Source: Crotophaga sulcirostris (lineage: Eukaryota; Chordata; Aves; Cuculiformes; Crotophagidae). Taken from it: a stretch of DNA of 64,000 bases. Shown here one piece after another: positions 12,001 to 23,700 of this stretch. Every line of letters starts with the position of its first letter. Position 1 is the stretch's first letter. A program made the translations under genes and the position numbers. Location: NCBI GenBank assembly GCA_013397455.1, contig VYZB01000272.1, positions 757,201 to 821,200 of the forward strand. Direction: 5' to 3'. A model generated the notes under the pieces. It did no database searches. It had not been told where the DNA came from and saw only the letters and a list, made by a program, of their open reading frames with translations.

Positions 12001-15000
12001 AGCACTCTCCATCTCAGCTTGGCACATTAGTTGCTGCCTCGCACAAGCAGAGCAAACAGCTGTGTGCTGCACTCCCTGATTTCCTGGTGCTGTGCTCGTG
12101 CCTGCAGGCTCTGACTGACTGCAGGCACGGCCATGGCCACGTGTGGAAGGTAGCTGGCATGAGCAGGCCTTAGGCTGCACTGGTTGGCAGCTTTGACCTC
12201 TGAGTCCAAGCTGGAGACAGTGACACTAGTATGATGTGTGGGTTGGTGTGTGTGGCTTCTAAGGTGTTGTATGTCACGTTGGAATGGGTCCAGAGGAGGC
12301 TACGGAGATGATTCCGAGGGCTGGAGCACCTCCTGTATGAGGACAGGCTGAGAGAATTGGGGTTGTTCAGCCTGGAGAGGAGAAGGTTGTGGGAGACCTT
12401 AGAGCAGCCTCCCAGAACTGAAAGAGGCTCCAGGAAAGCTGGGGAGGAGCTTTCTACAAGGGCCTGTAGTGACAGAATGAGGCAGGGTGGCTTTAAATTG
12501 GAAGGGGAAAGATTTAGATCAGACATTAGGAAGAAATTCTTCAGATGAGGTTGGAGAGGCCGTGGCACAATTTGTCCAGAGCAGTGGTGGCTGCCCCATC
12601 CCTGGAGGTGTTCAAGGCCAGGTTGGATGGGGTTTTGAGCAACCCGATCCAGTGGGAGGTGTCCCTGCCCATGGCAGGGGATTGGAACTGGATGGGCTTT
12701 AACGTCCCTTCCAACCCAAACCATTCAATGATTCTATGATTCTATGTTTGTGAGGGATCTGCAAATCCATTCTCCTGCATTCCCCACTCTACTGCAGGAT
12801 GCTCAGGAAGCACATACTCACCTGATGCTGCTGAAATGGGGTAGCCATTCTTCCTCCATGTAATCTGGGGTTCTGGTGTTCCACTGACTTTGCACTCCAG
12901 AATGATCTTGCCACTGATGTTAACCTCCAGATCTGTGAGATTTTGTATCACATATGGCGCTGCCTTCTCTGGAGCCACAAAGGAAGAGAGGACACAGTAA
13001 GATTTAGATGACATCTTAGGAGGAAATGTTTTCCTGTGAGGATGATGAGATGCTGGCACAGGTTGCCCAGAGAAGCTGTGGTTACCCCATTCCTGGAGGT
13101 GTTCAGAGCTGGGTTGGATGGGGCTTTGAACCCCCTGATGCAGTCGGAGGTGTCCCTGCCCATGGCAGGGGGTGGAACTGGATGGTCTTTAAGGTCCTTT
13201 CCCATCCAAACCGTTCCATGATTCAGTTATTTCAGAAGGCACCTCTTGCAGTTTTGACCACCTGCATGGCCTCTCTGGGCTGGAAGTGGTAAAGATTCAT
13301 TTGATGAGTGGTAGGAAAAATCCCTCAAAACATTATGGGAGGAGTGGGTGAGTTAGTTTGCTTATTTTCAAACTGGCTACGCTTTGATTTGGTTTCAGCT
13401 CAAACCTTCTTGAGTTTCTCATCCTCTGAAGAAAAAAGAGGACAGCAAGTGGGCAGAGCAAATGCCAAGTGAATACAGAAAAAGAAAGAAGGCAAAGAGG
13501 AAACAGTTCAGAGGCTTTTGTGTTCTCCATGATGAGTGCAGTTGCCTGCTTACTACAAAGCATGTTAACCTCCACTTAATGTTCATTTATAAAAGGTACG
13601 GGAATGCAATGAATAAAATGACAAGCACAGCATTGAAAAGCCATAAAAGTGCAGTGAAGAGAGTGGTTGCTGGCTGTCAGTGCAGGTAAAAGACCTGGGA
13701 AGGAGGGCTGGTTCAGAGGGTGCATTCTCCAGAAGAATTGCCTCTCCTACATGTGCCAGACAAATTACAGACCCCAAGAGTTCTCAGAAGAATGTGATTA
13801 AGCTTCCAGTTCTCCCATTGATGTATTTCTAGTTTAGCTGTGTTTTTCCAATCACCATAACGTGTAAGTGTCTGTGTAGGTGGAAATTTGACTAAAGAAG
13901 TAAAAATATCTGCCTTGGGAAAGAAAAGTGAATTGCCTGAATGCAGAGTGGAGAGAGAGCCCCATACCTCTGTGCATGAGGCTACTGACAGACGGATTGG
14001 TGCTGACCATGTGGACAAGCCAAGATATAACACAACTCTGTAACACCCGGGTGAGATTCTTTCCCTTCCTCTGCACTTTGGGAAGAGACAGGTGCTTGTA
14101 CCATTCACAGTATCACAGTATTGCAAGGTTGGAAAGGACCTCTGAGATCATCAAGTCCAACCTATAGCCTAACACCAACCCATCATCTAAACCATGGCAC
14201 TGAGTGCCTCATCCAATCTCCTCTTAAACACCTCCAGGGTTGGCTATTCCATCACCTCCCTGGGCTGCGCATTCCAAGGGCCAATCATCCTTTCAGTGAA
14301 GAACTTTTTCCTAATATCAAGCCTAAAATTTCCCTGATGAAGCTTGAGTCCATGTCCTCTAGTTCTGTCACTGGTCACCTGAGAGAAGAGACCAACCCCT
14401 GCCTGACTACAGCCTCCTTTTAGGTAGTTGTAGAGAGCAATAAGGTCTCCCCTGAGGCTCCTCTTCTCCAGGCTTAAACAACCCCAGCTCCCTCACTTAT
14501 TGCCCCAAATAAATCCCCTCCCACTCCATTATCTGAGCTGTGCTAGCCACAGCTGTGGTGTGGGTGAGCATCTTCTCCCTGCATCTGTGTCCGCACGGAG
14601 CAGGAAGGGATGTGAAAGTGGTGCTGACTGCACAGGGGAGGGGACCGCACGGGGAATGCAGTCTTTCACTTAACCATGGATGGAGCCAGCACTGCCTGGC
14701 CTGGTTTTTACCCAAGTGCTAAGTGCTTGTGGCAGCATAGCTGTCCCCGCAGTGTCTCATTACCCATTAATGTAAGTGGAGAAGCCAATTTGAACATCAC
14801 CATCCAGTCCAACTTCTGAAGGACTCTGTCCTCTGCACCCTGGCTTGCTGATCTTTCTGTCAGTTCTATTCCATTGCTGTGCTCTGCATTTTTCTTCACC
14901 ACTGGAAGTTCGCTAATAAATTCACCTGTTCCAGCAACCCTTTTTCTTCTGGGAAGGCTTAGAGCCCATCATTCACTTCCTTCACTGTGAAGCAGATGGA

Positions 15001-17732
15001 ACTTCCCTAATTTTCAGTTATTTTCCACCAGAAGTGGTGTCCTGCCCTCTACAGTCACAGAGCCAAAGCAACCAGGCTCCAGGATCTGTGACATTACTGT
15101 TTTTATGACAATAAAACAGTTGGGGCTGGGTCTGAGTAAGAAAACACTGTTATTACAACAAAGTGCATCCCACTTACCCGGAATAACTGGTAAACATCAC
15201 TGGATTGTACACTGTTCACTGATGTTTGTGATTGCATCTGCTGGGTCCAAATCTATCTGGGCAACTGTGAGTGAGCACCAACATCATAGATGGGGAGTGA
15301 CAGCCCCAACAGCTAGAGCTGTACTGTTAGTGACATAGTGGGGGATGCCTTTTCTCCTCAGTCAACAGTACCTCCACACCCAGCATGGAGTTAGGAAAAC
15401 AAAATGCAGCTGATATCACCTCTATGTGTGAGTATTTCATACAAGGCCAGCAGTGTCTGGGTGAGTAATACGTGTGACGAGGTGTCAGTCCACGTACAAT
15501 AATGCAACCCCCCCAAATCAGAGCACAAAGTCTGCATTAGGACAGTCCCTAAGAAATGCTTCCTCTTTGCAAGGCTTCCAAGGGAGCAGCAGGCACTCTG
15601 CATTTCTACTCCTGCAGCAGAGTGATAGCCCATCCCGTGCCACCTTCTATTGACAAGACCTACCTCTGACAAAGAGCCATGTGTGCTGTTCCAGCGTGTC
15701 CGTGCTGTTGTGCTGGTTCTGGGCTCTGCACTTGTAGAGGCCACTTTGATCCTTCGTGACGTTGGTAATAACCAATGTCAAAGAGATGGAGTAGTTGTCA
15801 ATTTTCTTGACCACTGAGTCACTGTGAACCGCCTCTGCAGAGGGGTGATACCAGGCCAGGTGACTGTAGATGTACCTGGAGGCCCGACAGGTCAGCTGGA
15901 CGTCGCTCCCCACGATGGTGGTGACTCGTGGCTCTGTTTGCAACCCAGACGGCACATCTAGGAGGAAGAGAAAATGTGTTTGCAATTAAGTTGCAACTGA
16001 GAAGATCTTTGGCTGCCTTGTTGCAACTTGATGGTCAAATTTCAAAGCGCAGCCATAATGGAGCAAGCCAGTTTTAATGAGAACTTCATCTGCATGTGGG
16101 AAGGGAATGCACCTCTCGTGTCCCAGTGCTGACCCGGTGTGATCTGGCATTCTAATCATTACATGTCCAAGTAATGAACTGAAAGCTTATAAATAGAAGT
16201 AGTTAATGGACTAAGAGCATTTAATTTAGAGATGTTTCTATTCAGGTAAACAAATGTGTTCATGAGGTCTTCTCTTTCTGACTGCAGTCAGTGCTGGGAA
16301 GTCTAATTGCATGAGAACAGAGAGACGTATCCGCGTTTCTCAGAGGTAACTCTCTTCACCACTGAACAATCTGCCCAAGTTCCCTATTATTTCAACCTTG
16401 CCAACATTTATTTTCATAGACTCATAGAATCATTGTGGTTGGAAAAGACCTCCAAGATCATCCAGTCCAACCGTCAGCCCAACCCCACTGTGACTACTAA
16501 ACCATCTCCTAAGGTGCCATGGCTACAAATTTTTTGAACCCCTCCAGGGCTGGAAACTCCACTACTGCCCTGGGCAGCCTCTGCCAGTGCTTCATCACTC
16601 TGCCAATAAAGGAATGTTCATCATGTGTGCCTTGGTGGATATTTACTTGACCAGTGAATGGATTCACTGATCCAGTGGTGGGTAATTCCTTGAGGACTTT
16701 ATATTTAGCAGAGAAATACTCTGAAGCATGAGCCCAACCTAGTCACAAAAGAGTGAGTTGTTTCTTGCTATGTATTTAGTTACTTTTTACTCCAGAAAAA
16801 AAAATCAATTTTCCCAAAGTTAAATCCATTTGAAGACATGAAAAAATGTTTCTGAGCAGAATGCTGCAGTCTGACCTGCAGACACAGGTCCTACAACATT
16901 AGCTGCCAGAGATCTGCCCTTCGACTGTGTTTGAAAGACTTTCTCTTCCCTCTGTGTTCTGTCCGTTCCAGGGATCTATAGAATCATAGAACCACAGAAT
17001 CATAGAATGATTTGGGTTGAAAGGGACCTCAAAGCCCATCCAGTTCCAACCCCTCTGCCATGGGCAGGGACACCTCCCACTGGATCAGGGTGCTCTATCC
17101 ACCTGGCAAACCTGAATGGAGTACGATGACCACAGTTACCTGGAGATTTCCTCCTGTCTGTTAGGTTGGGATTTCCAAGCACTGGGAGTTATAAGGGTCC
17201 CATTGTAAGTTTTGCCAGTACAAGAATGGGACACTGTCAGAGGACTTGCTGTGCATCACCTGATGAACAGGGTCTGCAAGAAGTTATATCAGTGATTGCT
17301 TCAGTACCAAGCCATTGCAAGAGGCTTTCTCGAGCTGGGAAGAAATGGATGGTACTTTGAGAAGGACAGAAGTCAAAGGGGACAAAACATACATTGCACT
17401 TGCAATTGACAAATTCCACATGGGAGCTGGGATTCAGCCAAGGGCTTACACTGCAAACTTGTGGAAAAAGTTCTGTCGAAGTTATGGTTGAGCATAAACT
17501 GCAGGACTGTTGAAACAACCAATCTGCCTCATAATAAACCATGTATTATGCAAAATATAAAACTCCCTGAAGGAGCTTTCAGATATGATTAAAAGTCTCT
17601 TCTCTTCACAAGTCATCTGGAACAGAACCAATGAGCTTTGCTTCATGGTTTTTACAGACTGGCACCAGAAACGTTTTACGAAAGATCCCCAAAGAGCAGA
17701 GACCCCTCAGGCCACAGCTGTGGAAATTGTTA

Positions 17733-17764
<32 letters not shown>

Positions 17765-20700
17765 CTTTTCTTTTCTTTTCTTTTCTTTTCTTTTCTTTTC
17801 TTTTCTTTTCTTTTCTTTTCTTTTCTTTTCTTTTCNTTTTCTTTTCTTTTCTTTTCTTTTCTTTTCTTTTCTTTTCTTTTCTTTTCTTTTCTTTTCTTTT
17901 CTTTTCTTTTCTTTTCTTTTCTTTTCTTTTCATGACATTTCAGTTTACTCTATGCAGTGTTTTTTTAGGCTCAGTTGCTCTCTTGCTTACCGCTAACTGT
18001 ACACTCAAACTGACTTGTATAACACATCCATTCTTCACATCTGATGTCCTGTGGTTCCAACATTTCAAGATGATTCTTATCAAAAAAGGGGGCGAAGTCT
18101 GAGGCCAGCAGAAATTCTCTCACCAGGAAGAATTAAGGTCCATCAAAAACACTGAGATGTGGTATGAGTAGCATCTCAGCATCTCTCCTGAATCTGTCAA
18201 CCACAAACAGGGAAAAGGTGCCCTCTTAACTTGCTTCTTACTTAGTTTCTCTCCTAAGTGTTTGGCATTTGCTCCAGCAAGAGTTACAGTACCAAGCCAG
18301 ATAGATCTTTGGTCAGACCCAGTGATCCAGGAGACCTCCTGGGATCCTCTCCAGCTCGGATTATCCTATGATCCTGAGTGCTGGGTGTTAGTGAAAGTAT
18401 AAAGGGATTCCAGGTAAAGCAATGTGGTAGGAGTTTGTTCCCAGTGCCCAGGGTAAAACCCAGTGAGCTTCAGGGCAAGCTGAACCTTGCCCTGAAGTGG
18501 TTGGGCTGGCAGCCCTATTTCCTCTTGCTCTACCTGTTCACAAACCTTCGCTTCAGGAGAATTTCTCCATTTGCTTTGCAAGGTGAGTTTCCCCGAGTGG
18601 CTGTGGGACAAAGCCCGCCCCAGGGCTGCAGCCCTTGGGATAAGGCATCGGCTCGTGTGTGGCAATGGCAGCAGGGGCTGGAGTGCCTAGAGATCCTGGA
18701 AAATTGACTGCAGATTCCTGATGGGTAGATTATATTCATTTCCAAGCCCTAAATTGTGAAAGACACTCAATAGTTTCACTTTACTGCTGGACTTCACCAG
18801 TGCAGAGTATTTTCTACTAGCTTAATATTCTGGGAGCAGAGGACTGGCTTTTTGTTCTTATTATTTCTTCTACTGACATTTTTTATTTAGCATTTTCAAT
18901 ATTTTTAGCTGGAACTTGTGCTGTTCCCTTCCATCTTGTTAGCCTTTCAAGAAGCTCTTTCAGCTCCAATAGAATATTCATTGATTTTCACTATAGTGGA
19001 AGGAAAAAGAAAGAAAAAGAGTCTCTCTTGCTCTCTTCTCTCTTCTCTCCTCCCACCTGGATTAGCTGGGGAGTAACTGCTGCTCTGAGAACACATTCTA
19101 AGTCAGTTCATCTCTTTGACTCCTTTGCTTACACGATCTCGAACCTGAGAAGCGATTATGCTCCTCTTTCAGAACAGATAGAGTGTTTTGTAAGACTCCT
19201 AATAAGCTGGCTTAAAGAATGCACTGTGGGGCCTTTTCTCTTTTATCAGCAGTCACCAAACATTTGTCTTTCATATTGTGTTACAGTGTAGTAGCTGCAA
19301 ATTTCACTCTCGACTGTGCAGGATTCCATGGCAAAACAGGGAAATGAGCCACTGGGGGAAGGTAAAAAGTCAGCATAAATCAAAAGAAAGTCTGGCTCCA
19401 TTTGTATTTACAAGGAATTAATTGGTTTTAATTTCCTGTGCTTTGCACAATAATCTGCGTAATTCAAACCTCCTGCTCTTGCCCCAATTCCCGCCAGTGT
19501 TGGGGTAGGGGGGGTGCTATCAGGCATTTGCACATAAGGACATCAAGAAAAGGGAAAGGGTGAGCCTGACCATCTGAAAGAGCAAACAGCTTTCCCTAAA
19601 TCCCATAAACACATTAGCAATAAGAAAATCAATAGTGGCAAGTGTTTGTATAACAGCCCAGGTCCTACATTGTCCTAGAATCTGATAACAGATTTTTATA
19701 TCATGTTTGAAATAGAATATTTTCTTTCTGGTAGAAAGCTTTAACTCCATTTTTCTGAGTTGTTTTTGCAATCAGATAAGCCCTTGGAAAATGACTTTTG
19801 TTATTATTTGTTATTCTTATCATAACTCATTTATATTCCAAGAACATTCAGAGTTTTCATATGGGTGGGATCCCATTTTGTTGTACAGTCATACAAAGGC
19901 TAAAATTTGATTTATTCTGGACCTACAATAACATACAGCTGCCCTTTCCAAGTGCAGAGCAGATACTAGAAGGTAAATTATACTTGTTCGTGGCAGAGAA
20001 TACCTGCAGGAGACATCAAGGCAGCTTTTCACTGCATGAGGAAGGCTGCAGTCTGCCCTGAGCAATCTGGGAGCAAAATGGGTGGTGGGCAATGACATGA
20101 GTGAGTTCAGAGTGTCCAGTGGCCCACATTGCCTCTGCCCAGGACAAAATCACCATCTGGCTTAAATGGGAACCCTGTTGTCAAAGCTGCCTTAGGCAAG
20201 AGAGGCAGGAGACAGATTTTGTTTCCGCAGGAAGGTTTTACACAAAACAAATATTCTAGAATAAGAGTTAGGCGAAGGCATGATGGACAACAGTGCTCTG
20301 GGAGCATCTGTTGCCATGGACAGCTTCAGGAGAGCTCCAAGGGGACACTGGCAGCCAGGACATCTGCCGAAAGAGCTCAGGAGTCTTCAGAGCTGTCACT
20401 GAATGATAAGATTTCTCATCACGATGGCCCCCTTATATGGTTGGGTTAAACTGTGGTCTCCAAACCCTGTTGACCCTTCACTGCAGTGAATTCTGCTGGC
20501 AAAGAGATGATTTAAAAATAGAGAACAGTGCTATTTCTAGTGTCCATGGGAGTTTTGGTGGGGGCTCTGCAGTGGGAGAACAAACGGGCTGTTGACGTTA
20601 TCCCACTGGGATGAACACATTCTTCTGCAATGAACGTGGACGTGATGCAGACACCAGCCTGAACTAAGGCACAGCCCCAAGGAGCACAGCAGCCCGGGCA

Positions 20701-23700
20701 GCACCCAAGGGAGATTTCTTGTGACTCTGCCTTGTCCTGACAAAACATCTCAACCCCATCTTAGTGGAACAGGAGTTTGAGTGAAGAAGAGAGTGGAGCC
20801 TCTTATCACCTTCAGATTTCTTACCAAGGAGAAGTGAATTAAGCTCAATTCAACCCAAATGTTTGAAAGCAGCTCAGGATCCACCAGCTATATTTGTCAG
20901 TAGGAGATAATGGGAGAGCAGATCTTGAGAATCACCAAATTGCTGCTTGGATTGTGGACTCCCACACCCAGGAGCTGCTGTGCACAGCACAGAACAGTGT
21001 GCAGCACTAGGAACATTTACTAGATGTTGTCCTAAAAGGCCCCACACTGCCTGGGTGCTCCCAGGCTCTAAGTCAGCCTTTACCACAGCTTTTTGCTTCA
21101 ATCTGCGTAAAATTAATCAGCCTAGCAATTGAAAGTTGGCTGGATTAGAGCCTTTTGCTTTTGGGTTTCCCCTGGTGGGTCCCTCACAAGCTGTCCGTGA
21201 GCATCCTTCCAGCACTGGGACTGAAAGCAGCTCCTGAGGGCAGGAGTCAGGCAGCCTTCTCCGAGTGTGCCTGGTAGAGGGCAGTGCCTTTCTGAACTCT
21301 GTGAGGCACACCAGCAGCAGTGCTGACAGCAGCTGGGCAACCTGTGGGAGTGATTCTAGAATCAGAGAATGGTTTCTGGGTTGGAAGGGACCACAAAGGC
21401 CATCCAGTTCCAACCTCCCTGCCATGGGCAGGGACACGTCCCACTGGATCAGGGGGCTCAAAGCCACATCCAAACTGGCCTTGAACACCTCCAGGGATGG
21501 GGTAGCCACCACTGCCCTGGGTGACCTGGGCCAGGGTATCCCTACCCTCACAGGAAAACATTTCTTCCTAAAATCTCAGCTCAATCTCCCCACTTGCAGC
21601 TGAAAACCATTCCCCCTCGTCCTGTCCCTGCAGTCCCTGATCAAGAGCCCCACCCCAGCTTTCCTGGAGCCCCTTTAGGTACTGGGAGGCTGCTCTGAGG
21701 TCTCCCCACAGCCTTCTCTTCTCCAGGCTGAACAACCCCAACTCTCTCAACCTGTCCTCATACAGGAGGTGCTCCAGCACTCAGATCATCTCCAAACAGA
21801 TCCATGTCCTTCCTGTGCTGAGGACTCCAGAACTGAACGCAGGGCTCTAGGTCTCACAGGAATGTAGCAGAGGAAGAAAATCCCCTCCCTCGCCTTGCTG
21901 GTCCCACCGCTTTGGATGTGGCCCAGGACACAGTTACATGCATCACTCAAAAGAGGATCGTCATGTAAATAAGCCCAGCATTGGTCACTCTGCTGCTATT
22001 TTACCACTGCAACATGACCTACTTCAGGTTCAGGGTGGCCACATTTAGAAAGATTTTGTTTCTTTCTAATTCATAAACACTACTATTTTTAAACACAGTC
22101 CTTACAAAAGTCAGTTAGTCTTGTTCAGTGTCTACCTCGTCCCCAGAATGGTACACACTCACAGTCTTTTCTTCATAGGACAGAATATCTGTCTTGCCCA
22201 GCCCTAGCCACCTCCTGATCTGGGTTTGTGGAAACATTTCTGTAAAACCATGACTGCTGTCAGTAATTTTATCCAGTGATTAATTTCCTTTATATTTAAA
22301 ATTGCATGATTAAAACGTTTGTTTCTCAAAATATTGCTAGATTGATCTTAAAATAAAAAAAATACATAATTAATATATCAGCTCAGTGTGGGGGAAAACC
22401 CCTCCGTAACTTTACTGTTAAAATAAAGGATAGTTACAAAAGGCATATGTATTGATCTGATCATTTCACAGTATCACAGTATCACAGTATTACAAGGTTG
22501 GAAAGGACCTCTGAGATCATGGAGTCCAACCTATAGCCTAACACTAACACCAACCCATGGCACTGAGTGCCTCATCCAATCTCCCCTTAAACACCTCCAG
22601 GGTTGGTGACTCCACCACCTCCCAGGGCAGTGCATTCCAAGGGCCAATCACCCTTTCAGTGAAGAACTTTTTCGTAATATCAAACCTAAACTTTCCCTGA
22701 GTATGAGTATTTGAATATGACCTTATGCTGATTGCTTATTTAATTGCTGCAGCATTGGTTTTAGTCACCAAGTATTACAAAGTCCTGTGAATAGCTTGGG
22801 AACATGTGGCTTTAGGTAACCCTTCCAAGCGTAACAGCTGGCAGAACTCAGAGCAGAGTCAAACCCATGCGAAGACTCAGCACTTGGAAGGGGTGAAATG
22901 GTGAAGCTGACCTTTAGCCTGCCTTGGACATAGAATCATAGAATGATGGAATGGTTTGAGTCAGAAGGGCCCTCAAAGCCCACCCAGTCCCAACACCTTG
23001 CCATGGGCAGGAACACCTCCCACTGGATCAGGGAGCTCAAAGCCACATCCAGCCTGGCCTTGAACACGTCCAGGGATGGGGCAGCCACCACTGCTCTGGG
23101 CAACCTGGGTCAGGGTCTCCCCACCCTCACAACAAAACGTTTCTTCCTAAAATTTAACCTCAATCTCCCTTCTTTCAGCTGAAAACCGTCCACCTCATCC
23201 TGTCCCTGCACTCCCTGATCAAGAGCCCCTCCCCAGCTTTTCTGGAGCCCCTTTCAGTACTGGAGGCTGCTGTAAGGTCACCCCAGAGCCTTCTCTTCTC
23301 CAGGCTGAACAACCCCAACTCTTTCAGCCCATCCGCTTAGCAGAGGTGCTCCAACCATCGGATCATCTTTGCAGCCTCTTCTGGACTCACTCCAACACAT
23401 CCATGTCCATCTTGTTACATCCTGAGCACCTCTTATGTACTGGCTATATCTCCTGAAAGTGCATCTTAAAAAGATTTATCCTAGGTAAATAAGAATTAGG
23501 GCTTTGGAAAATGTCTTTTGGAGATCTAAACCCTCTTCCCTCTGTGTAAGGCATTGGGGTAGTATAAAGAATCTGTGAATGGAGGTGGAATCTTTCTACC
23601 ATGTGGCAAGAGGTCCGTTATTATTGGATGCCTTTTTTTGTATCTGCACTTGTGTGTTATAAGAATGGTTACGATGTTCTGTGACCCCCTTTTTGTCAAC

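Larger units (their letters stand above)
10775..12821 (-). other. KDRL intron 14
   Basis: Intron of 2.05 kb with two CR1 insertions in opposite orientation; the sequence between them is unrecognised. Confidence 0.8.
12969..15663 (-). other. KDRL intron 13
   Basis: Intron of 2.7 kb with two CR1 copies. This is the intron whose retention makes soluble receptor in FLT1. I saw no AATAAA or ATTAAA on the gene strand in it. Confidence 0.75.

Noticed and set aside
12170..12724. 184-codon minus-strand open frame
   Set aside because: Antisense of a CR1 copy (12278-12746).
17585..18102. Long open frames of repeated FSFLF (plus) and KRKEK (minus)
   Set aside because: They are translations of the TTTTC pentanucleotide array, not genes.
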